Below, piece by piece: positions 52,934-63,837 of a stretch of 64,000 bases of DNA. The notes under the pieces are model-generated. The model had not been told where the DNA came from, searched no databases, and saw only the letters and a list, made by a program, of their open reading frames with translations. Every line of letters starts with the position of its first letter. The stretch's first letter is position 1. This DNA comes from Pseudomonadota bacterium (GTDB lineage: Bacteria > Desulfobacterota > Binatia > Binatales > Binataceae), in assembly GCA_021323675.1 (NCBI GenBank), contig JAJPKP010000018.1:49567-113566 (forward strand), read 5' to 3'. A program made the translations under genes and the position numbers.

Positions 52934-53809
52934 TTGGGCATCGGCAAGATTGTCAGCGCGGAGCAAATCGAGCGGTTTCGGCGCGACGGGTTTGTAGTCG
53001 TGCCGGGCCTCCTCACCGATAAAGAACTCGACAGATTCGGCGCCGCGGTCGATCGGGCGGTTCGCGATCGCGGCCGCCACGACCATCGCAGGCTCGAGGA
53101 AAAGTCACCCTACGAGCAGTCATTCACCCAATGCATCAACCTGTGGGAAGACCATCCTGACGTTCTCCCGCTCACGTTCCATCCTGAAATTTCGCGCGCG
53201 GCCGCGCTCCTTATCGGGGTGCGGGTCCTGCGGCTTTGGCACGACCAGGCCTTGTACAAGGATGCCGGCGGACGGTACACCGAGCCGCATCAGGACCAGC
53301 CTTACTGGCCGATGGATGAGCCAGATACGCTGACCGCTTGGATCCCATTCGACGGCTCGACGCATGAAAACGGCTGCATGGGCTATGTGCCGGGATCGCA
53401 TCGCGCCGGGGTTCGCAGGTTCGTCAACATCTTCACCGCCGATGAGAAGGTCAGGATTTTGGAGGAACCCGCGATTGCGGGCGTTCCTCCGGTGTATGTC
53501 GAGGTGCCGCGCGGCGCGGTCGCTTTCCATCACGGGCTGACCGTCCATCTGGCCAAGCCCAATCGCAGCAGCCGCGTCCGCCGCGTGCATACGATGATCT
53601 ATTTTCGCGATGGGGCGACTCGCACCCGGCCGTTCGTGCATCCGAGCGTCGACCGGCCCGGGATCAAGGTGGGTGAGCCCATCGCCAGCGATCTCACCCC
53701 AATCGTATGGCCGCGCGCGGAGGGCGATTGGCCGAGGCCGCCGCGAATGCCGCTTACGCCGGCGCTCGAGCGCCTCAATCAGCACGGCGCTCTGCCGGAA
53801 GTCAAATGA
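52934..53809 (+). CDS. Phytanoyl-CoA dioxygenase family protein
   Basis: The 291-residue Fe(II)/2-oxoglutarate oxygenase has the metal motif His119-x-Asp121 (EPHQDQPYW) and distal His205 (HHGLTVHLAKPN), with Arg214 (SSRVRR) for 2-oxoglutarate. The start is TTG 52934, with AGGG near it. It hydroxylates a small molecule. Divergent from the MetE-like gene, with 116 bases between them. Confidence 0.9.
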   Translation: MGIGKIVSAEQIERFRRDGFVVVPGLLTDKELDRFGAAVDRAVRDRGRHDHRRLEEKSPYEQSFTQCINLWEDHPDVLPLTFHPEISRAAALLIGVRVLRLWHDQALYKDAGGRYTEPHQDQPYWPMDEPDTLTAWIPFDGSTHENGCMGYVPGSHRAGVRRFVNIFTADEKVRILEEPAIAGVPPVYVEVPRGAVAFHHGLTVHLAKPNRSSRVRRVHTMIYFRDGATRTRPFVHPSVDRPGIKVGEPIASDLTPIVWPRAEGDWPRPPRMPLTPALERLNQHGALPEVK

Positions 53810-53941
53810 TGCCCTGGTGAACGCCGGTTTTTTTTCGGCTCGTAACGACAGCTTCATGAAGTCCCGCGGAAAACCGTCTGGCGCCTGGACTGTCTTGCGG
53901 CTAGTATGCGCGCGCAAGCGCTTCGGAGCGCGAGGTTCGGC

Positions 53942-55192
53942 ATGACGGATCAGCAGCGGCGCGGATGGATTATCGTAGGCGCGATTTGCGTCACGATGTT
54001 TTTCATCTGGGGGGCAATCAACAGTTCCGCGGTTTTCTTTGTCCCCGTGCTGCAGCACTTCGGTTGGACCCGGGCGAAACTGTCGTCCGCGCTCTCGATC
54101 GGCTGGGTGACCGGCGGGCTGGCCGGACCGGCGATCGGATGGCTCGCGGATCGGGTTAATCCGAAGCGGATGATGATGGTGGGAGCAGCAATCACGGGCG
54201 TGCTGTGGATCCTGCTGAGCAGGGTAACGACGTTCGGCGAATTCTTCACGATCAACGCACTGTTTGGAATCTGCGTCGGCGCATCCACCACCATCCCCTG
54301 TTCCCTGGTGATCGCAAGCTGGTTTGAGCGCCAGCGCGGACTGGCGATCGGAATCGCCTTCGCCGCGGCTCCCATCGGCGGCGCGGTAATGACGCCGATC
54401 GCCAATTACATCATCGCCAGCGCAAGCTGGCGCGCGGGCTATGCGGCCCTGGGACTGCCGATTTTGCTGGGCGTCGTACCGCTGATTCTCTTTCTCGTAC
54501 GGCCGGCAAAACCGGGCGAGGGCGAGGCGTCGGCTCATGCGGAAGCTTCGGGCGAAACCGCCGTTCCCCAGGTTCCCGGGCTCGAGCTGGGACAGGCCGC
54601 GAAGACGCGATCGTTCTGGCTTATCAGCGCCGCCCAGCTATTCATCGGTGGCACGCTCGGGATGGGGCCGCATTATGTTGCGTACCTGACGGGAATCGGC
54701 TACACCGCCGCGTTCGCCGCGACCGTCGTGAGCCTGTACCTGCTGATGACCACGGTTGGCGCGCTGCTCGGCGGGCCGTTCGCCGACCGTGCCTCCGCCA
54801 GAGTCGCGATCAGCGCAACGTGTATCCTCGGTGCGATCGGCGCGGTCGGTTTGCTCGGCGCATCGCACACGCTCGGCCTCGCCGCGAACATCCTGGCAGG
54901 AGGCTTCGCGCTTGGCGCGCTCGGGGTGCAGATGCCGCTGGTGATCATCGAGTCGCTCGGCGTGAAGCGGCTGGGATCGCTACTCGGCGTCACCGGAATC
55001 TTCTACACGGCCGGTGCGGCGGTCAGTCCGATCGTTGCGGGAAGAATTTTCGATCTGACCGGAAGCTACCAGATCGCGATTGGCTCGTTCGTAGTGCTTC
55101 TGGGCCTGAGCGCCCTGGCACTGTGGGGATGCCGCACGCTGGCGCGCGAAGAAGCGCGCTTTGCCGCAACGGCGCCATCCGCCGCCGCTTGA
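53942..55192 (+). CDS. MFS transporter
   Basis: The 416-residue protein has twelve predicted helices and the MFS loop-2 motif GWLADRVNPKRMM. The pattern FVPVLQHFGWTRAKLSSALSIGW is typical of the oxalate/formate-antiporter or monocarboxylate-type group. The frame is open to 53906, but ATG 53942 gives the usual start. It probably imports an organic acid. It lies ahead of the CoA transferase and amidase genes. Confidence 0.88.
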   Translation: MTDQQRRGWIIVGAICVTMFFIWGAINSSAVFFVPVLQHFGWTRAKLSSALSIGWVTGGLAGPAIGWLADRVNPKRMMMVGAAITGVLWILLSRVTTFGEFFTINALFGICVGASTTIPCSLVIASWFERQRGLAIGIAFAAAPIGGAVMTPIANYIIASASWRAGYAALGLPILLGVVPLILFLVRPAKPGEGEASAHAEASGETAVPQVPGLELGQAAKTRSFWLISAAQLFIGGTLGMGPHYVAYLTGIGYTAAFAATVVSLYLLMTTVGALLGGPFADRASARVAISATCILGAIGAVGLLGASHTLGLAANILAGGFALGALGVQMPLVIIESLGVKRLGSLLGVTGIFYTAGAAVSPIVAGRIFDLTGSYQIAIGSFVVLLGLSALALWGCRTLAREEARFAATAPSAAA

Positions 55193-55382
55193 ACACCGTC
55201 CTTGGTCGAAGGCGGAAGACCTTTTCCACCCGCAAGGGTTTGTACTATTGAATCCGCAAACGAGAGTCATTGTTATGCGGCGTCGCGGCTGGCCGCTCCT
55301 GACCGTTGCGGCGGCCCGGAGCAGCCGCCGAAGGTTCCTCATGATGTGCGGCGCTGCCGACAACCCCGATTGAGGTCTCGCC

Positions 55383-56606
55383 ATGGAACAAAGAGGAATT
55401 CTGTCAGGAATCCGAGTTATTGATTGTGGCACCTATATCGCCGGGCCGGCATCGGCCACGGTGATGTCGGATTTCGGAGCCGACGTTATCAAGATCGAGC
55501 GGCCACAGGGCGGCGATTTGTGGCGATTGTTCTCGCGCCTGCCCGGCACCGCCAAGGCCGATCTCGACTGGTGCTGGGTGCTGACCAATCGCAACAAGCG
55601 CAGCGTCGCGCTCGACCTTGCCAATTCCGAAGGGCGCGAGGCATTGCTGGCGCTGGTGAAGAAGTCCGACGTCTTTGTCACCAACTACCAGGCTCAGCTT
55701 CTCCGGAAATTCCGGTTGACCTGGGACGATTTGCGGCCGGTCAACGATCGCCTCATCTATGCGCATCTGACCGGCTACGGCGATCGCGGCGACGACGCCG
55801 ACGAGCCGGCCTTCGATGCGCTCGCGTACTGGGCGCGCTCCGGCCTCATGATGACGGTGACGGGGCGCGACGGAACGCCGAGCGGTCCTCGTCCCGGCAT
55901 GGGCGACCATCCGACCGCGATGTCGATGTTCGGCGCGATCATGCTCGGCCTCTACCATCGCGAACGCACCGGACGCGGATCGAAGGTTGGTACGTCGCTG
56001 ATGGCGAGCGGCGCCTGGGCGAATGCGTGCGATCTGCAGGCGAAGTTCCTCAACGCCGAGTTTCCGCAGCGCGTTGCGGACGGGCCGCCGCCCAATCCTC
56101 TTGCCGCGGGCTACCTGACCGGCGACGGCAAGGTCTTCATGCTGGTGCAACTCGATCCCGATCATGAATTCCCGCGCCTGTGCGAAGCGCTTGGGATGCC
56201 TGAGCTGGCGAAAACGGAGATGTTTGCCGACGATGCGGGTCGCAGCCGCTACGCCGCCGAGCTGCACGGCATCCTGCAATCGCAGTTCGAGTCGCGCGAC
56301 GCCGCGACCCTGCGCAAGCTCTTCAAGCAATACGACATCAAATGGTCTCTTCTGCCGCAGCTCGACGATGTGGTCGCGGATCCGCAGCTCAGAGCCGCTG
56401 AAGCGGTCGTCGAGATGCAGCATTCGCCGAACCGCGCGATCGAAACGATCAACAGCCCCGTTTTCATGGACGGCGCCGAAAAGCGGAAACCCGCCGCGCC
56501 CCCGGAAATCGGCGCGCATACCCGCGAGGTTCTGAGCGAGATCGGCTACTCGAAGGAAGCGATCGAACGCCTGATTCGATCGGGCGCGGCCGCCGCGATG
56601 GAGTAG
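55383..56606 (+). CDS. CaiB/BaiF family CoA transferase
   Basis: The 407-residue protein is a type III CoA transferase. It begins LSGIRVIDCGTYIAGPASA, has FGADVIKIERPQGGDLWR (31-48) and the catalytic Asp175 in PGMGDHPTAM. It moves CoA between carboxylic acids. It may activate the acid brought in by the upstream MFS protein. The following amidase is 47 bases away. Confidence 0.92.
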   Translation: MEQRGILSGIRVIDCGTYIAGPASATVMSDFGADVIKIERPQGGDLWRLFSRLPGTAKADLDWCWVLTNRNKRSVALDLANSEGREALLALVKKSDVFVTNYQAQLLRKFRLTWDDLRPVNDRLIYAHLTGYGDRGDDADEPAFDALAYWARSGLMMTVTGRDGTPSGPRPGMGDHPTAMSMFGAIMLGLYHRERTGRGSKVGTSLMASGAWANACDLQAKFLNAEFPQRVADGPPPNPLAAGYLTGDGKVFMLVQLDPDHEFPRLCEALGMPELAKTEMFADDAGRSRYAAELHGILQSQFESRDAATLRKLFKQYDIKWSLLPQLDDVVADPQLRAAEAVVEMQHSPNRAIETINSPVFMDGAEKRKPAAPPEIGAHTREVLSEIGYSKEAIERLIRSGAAAAME

Positions 56607-56653
56607 AGCGAGGCGGACCGCGCAGGCGCCCCTGGTCTTCGCGGGTTCTTCCG

Positions 56654-58096
56654 ATGGCCCAATATACGGAGATCGTCGAGATGGATGCGGTCGCGCTGGC
56701 CGGCGCGATCAGGTCGCGGCGCGTCTCCTGCGCCGAGGTGATGGAGGCTTACCTCGACCGTATCGAACGCATCAATCCGCGCGTCAACGCGATCGTTTCC
56801 TTGCAGGATCGGGACAGGTTGCGCGAACAGGCCAGGGAGCGCGATGCGCAACTTGCCCGCGGCGAGTACCTCGGACCTCTGCACGGATTCCCATTCGCCA
56901 TCAAGGACCTGGAGAACACCGCCGGCATCAGAACGACCCTCGGGTCGCCACTGTTCAAGGATTTCGTGCCCCGCACCGACTCGATTGTCGTCGAACGAAT
57001 AAAGCGTGCCGGCGCGATTATCATCGGGAAAACGAATGTCCCCGAGTTCGGGCTGGGATCGCATACGTTCAATCCCGTCTTTGGAACCACCTTCAACGCC
57101 TACGAGCAGACGCGAACCGCGGGTGGAAGCAGCGGAGGCGCCGCCGTTGCCCTTGCGCTCAGGATGTTGCCGGTGGCCGATGGAAGCGATCATGCCGGAT
57201 CGTTGCGCAACCCGGCGGCATTCAACAACGTCTTCGGCTTCCGCACTTCATTCGGCAGAGTCCCCGCCGACTGGCGAGAGGTCTTCATGCCGTCGCTTTC
57301 GGTGCACGGTCCGATGGCGCGCAACGTGCCCGACCTCGCGATGCTGCTTTCAGTGATCGCCGGCTACGACGAGCGCGTGCCGCTGTCGAATCGGCAGGAG
57401 GCGGCAAGATTCCTCGACCCGCTGAAGAGAAATTTCAAAGGCACGCGCATCGCATGGCTTGGCGATTTTGGCGGTTATCTTCCGTTTGAACCCGGAGTTC
57501 TCGAAACCTGCCGCCACGCGCTCGGGGCTTTCGAGGAGATCGGATGCGTCGTCGAGGAAGCGCGCCCGAACTATCCGATCGATCGGGTGTGGAACAACTG
57601 GCTCAAGCTGCGCGCATGGCAGGTAGGAGCAATCCTCAAGGAGCCGTACTCGGACCCGGCGCGACGGGAATTGATCAAGCCTGAGGCGCGATGGGAGGTC
57701 GAATCCGGATTCAAAGTCACGGCCTATGACGTGGCGGATGCGTCGGCGGTGCGTACCGGATGGTACCATGCGTTGCGCGAGTTGTTCCAAAATTACGAAT
57801 TCTTCGTCCTTCCTTCGGCGCAAGTATTCCCGTTCGATGCGTCCATAAGGTGGCCGCGCGAGATCAACGGCGTCACGATGGACACCTACCATCGATGGAT
57901 GGAAGTCGCGATCGGCGTGACGATGTCGGGATGCCCGGCGTTGAACGTCCCCGCGGGATTCAACGCTTCGGGGCTGCCGATGGGTATTCAAATCGTCGCG
58001 CCCAATCACGGCGAAGTAGGCTGCCTGCAACTCGCGGCCGCATACGATGAAGCGACCGGATGGGTTAAACGCAATCCGCCGATGCTCGCGCGCTAA
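56654..58096 (+). CDS. Amidase (amidase signature family)
   Basis: The 480-residue protein has the Ser-cisSer-Lys triad: Lys84 (FAIKDLENTAG), cis-Ser159 (TAGGSSGG) and Ser183 (GSDHAGSLRNPAAF). It hydrolyses an amide in the cytoplasm. It lies 47 bases after the CoA transferase and is probably cotranscribed. The substrate is unknown. Confidence 0.93.
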   Translation: MAQYTEIVEMDAVALAGAIRSRRVSCAEVMEAYLDRIERINPRVNAIVSLQDRDRLREQARERDAQLARGEYLGPLHGFPFAIKDLENTAGIRTTLGSPLFKDFVPRTDSIVVERIKRAGAIIIGKTNVPEFGLGSHTFNPVFGTTFNAYEQTRTAGGSSGGAAVALALRMLPVADGSDHAGSLRNPAAFNNVFGFRTSFGRVPADWREVFMPSLSVHGPMARNVPDLAMLLSVIAGYDERVPLSNRQEAARFLDPLKRNFKGTRIAWLGDFGGYLPFEPGVLETCRHALGAFEEIGCVVEEARPNYPIDRVWNNWLKLRAWQVGAILKEPYSDPARRELIKPEARWEVESGFKVTAYDVADASAVRTGWYHALRELFQNYEFFVLPSAQVFPFDASIRWPREINGVTMDTYHRWMEVAIGVTMSGCPALNVPAGFNASGLPMGIQIVAPNHGEVGCLQLAAAYDEATGWVKRNPPMLAR

Positions 58097-58155
58097 AAGG
58101 TTCTGGACGACAACTGAAAATTTGGTAGTGTGTCGCCGCTGACAAGGAGCCAATC

Positions 58156-58620
58156 ATGCTTGAAGCAGGAACTGCTTTCCCTAACTTCTCGCTTCCAAAT
58201 CAGGACGGTAAAACCGTAAAGCTCGGCGACTTCGCCGGGAAGTGGCTGGTCGTTTACTTCTACCCCAAAGACGACACGCCCGGATGCACCATCCAGGGCA
58301 AGTCGTTTACCGCGAGCAAATCCGAGTTCGACGCGGCCGGCATCAGCGTGGTCGGCGTGAGCCAGGACGACGTCGGCTCTCACAAGAACTTCTGCAACAA
58401 GTTCAGCTTCACGATCGACTTGCTCGCCGACACCAACAAGGAGCTGATCGGAGCTTGCGGGATCGGACAAGCTGAATGGAACGGCATGAGGTTCTGGGAA
58501 CGCACCAGCTTCGTCATCGATCCCAAAGGGGTCGTCCGCAAGGTGTACGCGAAGGTTAATCCGCAGGGCCACGAGCGCGTGCTGCTTGAGGACATCAAGC
58601 AGTTGAAATCGGCCTCCTGA
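58156..58620 (+). CDS. bcp: Peroxiredoxin, BCP/PrxQ type
   Basis: The 154-residue protein has the peroxidatic Cys44 in PKDDTPGCTIQG, and DLLADTNKELIGACG. The resolving Cys at +5 of the E. coli Bcp type is absent; the position is Lys49, so it is a 1-Cys or atypical type. It reduces hydroperoxides with a thiol partner. It starts 60 bases after the amidase gene. Confidence 0.92.
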   Translation: MLEAGTAFPNFSLPNQDGKTVKLGDFAGKWLVVYFYPKDDTPGCTIQGKSFTASKSEFDAAGISVVGVSQDDVGSHKNFCNKFSFTIDLLADTNKELIGACGIGQAEWNGMRFWERTSFVIDPKGVVRKVYAKVNPQGHERVLLEDIKQLKSAS

Positions 58621-58680
58621 GGACCGCCGGCTACCTCGCCGCGGAGGGCGCACGATCGGCCTGGTGTAAGCCGCAGGCTC

Positions 58681-58926
58681 TCAATTTTTTGACGGATTGC
58701 CCGCTGGAGGTTCCGATAGAAGCTCGACCTCATGCGGGAACACAAACGTGGTTCCGCCGTCCTTGAACCTTACCAGGAACATGTGGCGGCCGAGGTTGTC
58801 GATTTCTTTTACGATTTCGACTGCCTCCGCAAAACGGATATGTCCCTCGTGATCCCGCACCTGTTCGAGCAGTCGGCAATACTTACGTTTTGGAGTGCTG
58901 TTGGCGGTATCAGTCCAGGTATCCAT
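58681..58926 (-). CDS. Small protein of unknown function
   Basis: The 81-residue protein reads GHIRFAEAVEIVKEIDNLGRHMFLVRFKDGGTTFVFPHEVELL, a compact alpha-beta-like fold with a strand pair that looks like a small Sm- or KOW-like barrel. No family recognised. Convergent with bcp, 60 bases apart. Confidence comes from normal codon pattern and protein-like sequence. Confidence 0.55.
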   Translation of the reverse strand: MDTWTDTANSTPKRKYCRLLEQVRDHEGHIRFAEAVEIVKEIDNLGRHMFLVRFKDGGTTFVFPHEVELLSEPPAGNPSKN

Positions 58927-59148
58927 CTTAATTCCGCTCCCTTCATCGGAGATTTCGCCGGTTTTGCGATACCTCCGATTCGGTCACGATAAGTGGATAC
59001 ACGATTCGTGCCTGCGGGGCGCTTCGTGTTTTCGGGCTTTATCCGCTGACAGATGCCGGATCCGGCTTTCTCATAACGCGAATTTCCTGCATCCACCCGA
59101 AAATCCAAAGGGCGACACGCAGCTAGTGCCTTGGTGACCATGAGACGC

Positions 59149-60378
59149 CTACGCACGTTTAAGATGGCGAACCGCACCCGTGAACAAGTTTCTGGCTATG
59201 AAAGATGGCTCCTTACGCGCCATGGCTTCGAGAATCTCCGCGTTCAAGTCCGCCGCCTCCCGATCTCCCGAATCCGCATCGAGGACGATTTCCGCGCACG
59301 CGAGGGCGCGTTTTAGCTCCCCGCTGTCGCGCAGTGTTCTCGCCCGATCCAGCAGCGCTTCTCTTCCGCACACCGCAATCAAATCGGCGGCGTGATCGCG
59401 CCGTCGAACCGGGAACAGTTGCGACGGCTCTCCCGACCACCATCCCGCATACCGCCGGATAACGTCGCGCACCACGAACTCGGCGCATCCGTAGATCGGC
59501 GCCAGATACGGCTTGGAGGCGAGGTCTGCAGGGAGCTTGATGCCGGCCTCGATAATATCGATCGGCCACTGTCCGGCGTTGAGTCGCGCGACGACCCCGT
59601 CGTGGAGGAATCGGAGCGCCCGCGCGGTTTCCATCAGCACTTCCTGGCAGGTTTCTTCGCCGCGATATGCGGGCCCGTGTCCGGGCAAAACGTAACGCGG
59701 GCGCCTCGATGCGATTCGCTCCAGGGCCTGAGCCCATTCAAGCGTGTAGCGCTGCACCTTGTTCGGATTGCCGGTGTTTGGCAGCGATGAAACGATCAGG
59801 TCGCCGACCATCGCCGCCTTCCGCAGCGGCATCCACACCCACGTCGCGTCGTCCGTCTCGCCCATCGCATGGTGCAACTCGATCGCTTCTCCCACGAGTT
59901 CGAGGAGTTGCATCCCGCGAAAAGTCAGATCGGCGCGATGAAACGATTTTTCGGAGAATGCGCTCGCGGAGAGGTCGGTCGCGAACTGAATCCGGTTGAT
60001 ATGGCTTTGCCATCCCGCCGTGCGGATGTAGCGATCGAAGCGGCCGGAGACGTCTTCGTGGGCCCAGATGCGCGGACGCGGATATCCTCTTGCCGCGGCA
60101 TCTCTGATGAACGCTTCGGTCCCGGTCGCGTGATCCGCGTGACCGTGGGTGTAAACGATGATGCTTACGGGGTCGGTGCTGACCTTGCGGATTTCCTCGA
60201 TCGCCATCGCCCCCAACTGTCGCGAACTCGTGTCCACCGCGATCATTTCGCCGCGTCCCCACGCAAACGCGACATTGGCGAACCCGTGAAACATCGCGAG
60301 GCCGGGTTCGATAATTTCGAGCCGGCCCATCATCGGGTCGAACGCATTCTGTCTAAGCGGAGTCTGGCCTGATTCCAT
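59149..60378 (-). CDS. Metallo-beta-lactamase fold hydrolase, alkyl-sulfatase-like
   Basis: The 409-residue protein has the metal motif THGHADH (His78, His80, Asp82, His83), a later HHAMGETDDATW, MVGDLI Asp and LPGHGPAY His. The C-terminal part contains a helical dimerisation-like domain as in SdsA1-type alkyl sulfatases (DHAADLIAVCGREALLDRARTL), but the SCP2-like third domain is missing. It may hydrolyse a sulfate ester or another ester. Probably cytoplasmic, as no signal peptide is seen. Confidence 0.82.
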   Translation of the reverse strand: MESGQTPLRQNAFDPMMGRLEIIEPGLAMFHGFANVAFAWGRGEMIAVDTSSRQLGAMAIEEIRKVSTDPVSIIVYTHGHADHATGTEAFIRDAAARGYPRPRIWAHEDVSGRFDRYIRTAGWQSHINRIQFATDLSASAFSEKSFHRADLTFRGMQLLELVGEAIELHHAMGETDDATWVWMPLRKAAMVGDLIVSSLPNTGNPNKVQRYTLEWAQALERIASRRPRYVLPGHGPAYRGEETCQEVLMETARALRFLHDGVVARLNAGQWPIDIIEAGIKLPADLASKPYLAPIYGCAEFVVRDVIRRYAGWWSGEPSQLFPVRRRDHAADLIAVCGREALLDRARTLRDSGELKRALACAEIVLDADSGDREAADLNAEILEAMARKEPSFIARNLFTGAVRHLKRA

Positions 60379-60519
60379 GCGTCTTGCTCCCTGGCTTTAC
60401 AAGCGGCCGTGCCATGGTCATGGCGAGCATCCTGGCGGCGGGCTGAACCCATGCGAACCGCGCACGTATAGTTTAAACTGCTGGATCGTGCGGCCCAAGG
60501 CGCCGCATCGGTTGTGAAA

Positions 60520-62733
<2,214 letters not shown>

Positions 62734-62774
62734 ATTTGAACCCCGGAAATTCACAACCGGAGAAGGGGAGCCGG

Positions 62775-63434
62775 ATGGCCGAGCATCGTTACGGTGCCGA
62801 AAACCGCGGCAACGATCACGAAGGACACGAGGAGCTGATCAGGCGCGAGCTTGAACGCGAGCGCCGCCGCGAGCGAATCGAAGAGCGGCGAGTCTCCCGC
62901 GCGATCCGGCTTTCGGATTTCGTCGCAATCCTGATGGTGATTGCGACCGGTTTGAGCGCCTGGGCAACCTGGCGCACCGCCCAGGTGACCAGCCTGGTCT
63001 TCGCCACCGCCGATCGCCCGTTCGTTGGCGTCGCGAAGGTCGAGTTCGAGGCGACCGACTCGCCGCAGCCCTTCATCGCGGTTGACTACCGGAACTTCGG
63101 CAAGATCCCGGCCGTTGACGGGCTGGTAAGCGTGACCGCGCGAATCGACGGAAAGGTCGCGCCCGATCCGATGCCCGATTCGATGAGCGTCGCCGAGACC
63201 GGTGGAATTCCTCCGGAGCTCGATCACTTCATCTATCGGCATCTGACCGCGGATGCGTACAAGCAAATCGTCGCGGGCAAGGCGAATCTGCAAGTCGGCA
63301 TCCGCATCGTTTACAAGGGCCCTGCCTCCGACGTCGAATACTGCCATTCCAAGCGATTCGTGTACGACTACCGGACGGCGACGTTTCGGCCTTCGGGCGG
63401 CACCGACAAATGCAAAAGCAACGAAGTCTTCTAG
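62775..63434 (+). CDS. Single-helix membrane protein of unknown function
   Basis: The 219-residue protein has a highly charged N-terminal helix (IRRELERERRRERIEERRVSRAI), one membrane helix (SDFVAILMVIATGLSAW) and an external beta-type domain (FATADRPFVGVAKVEFEATD, AVDYRNFGKIPAVDGLVSV). The pattern of membrane helix plus DRPFVG and YRNFGK is seen in small stress-type membrane proteins of unknown role. AGGGGAG lies before ATG 62775. It follows glgB by 41 bases. Confidence 0.7.
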   Translation: MAEHRYGAENRGNDHEGHEELIRRELERERRRERIEERRVSRAIRLSDFVAILMVIATGLSAWATWRTAQVTSLVFATADRPFVGVAKVEFEATDSPQPFIAVDYRNFGKIPAVDGLVSVTARIDGKVAPDPMPDSMSVAETGGIPPELDHFIYRHLTADAYKQIVAGKANLQVGIRIVYKGPASDVEYCHSKRFVYDYRTATFRPSGGTDKCKSNEVF

Positions 63435-63494
63435 CAGGGCGCGGAAAAAGGCTCGGTAGTGAATGAAGTTGTTTCCAACGATGAAATTGTCAAC

Positions 63495-63772
63495 TGATGC
63501 TGGAGCGCGGCTTGCGGCTCGGCCTGCCCCGCCGCCTGAGTGACGCGACCTCCGACCGCCAGCCCTGCGCGATTGTCATCAGCGCGTGGGCGGCGAAGCT
63601 GAGCTTGGCCTCCTTGCCCGGCCCCTTGCGCGCCAACTGGGCCTCCGGGTCGGTGGTGGATTGATGGGTCTGGTTGCTGCGCCGCTCGCCGTGAAAGTCC
63701 ACGGTCGGGTTGCCAGGATTGAGCTTACCCCTTTGGGTATCCCACTCGTAAGTTAGTGGTTGCCGGTTTTTG
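63495..63772 (-). pseudogene. Internal fragment of an IS5-type transposase, frameshifted
   Basis: Read leftwards the frame gives NPGNPTVDFHGERRSNQTH, then STTDPEAQLARKGPGKEAKLSF and AAHALM, a well-known IS5-family (IS903/IS1182-related) transposase segment. At about 63577 one base is lost; NRAGLAVGGRVTQAAGQAE continues in the next frame. Upstream, an in-frame stop precedes NRQPLTYEWD, so the N-terminal part is gone too. No inverted repeats or target duplication were found. Confidence 0.8.
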
Positions 63773-63837
63773 TTCCACTTTTTTTCGTTTGTCTGCTTCT
63801 TCCTTCTTCACCCATTTTTTCGTCCCGCCCTCCATGC

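Noticed and set aside
53826..53836. T-run after the PhyH gene as an intrinsic terminator
   Set aside because: There is a run of eight T but no stable hairpin directly before it.
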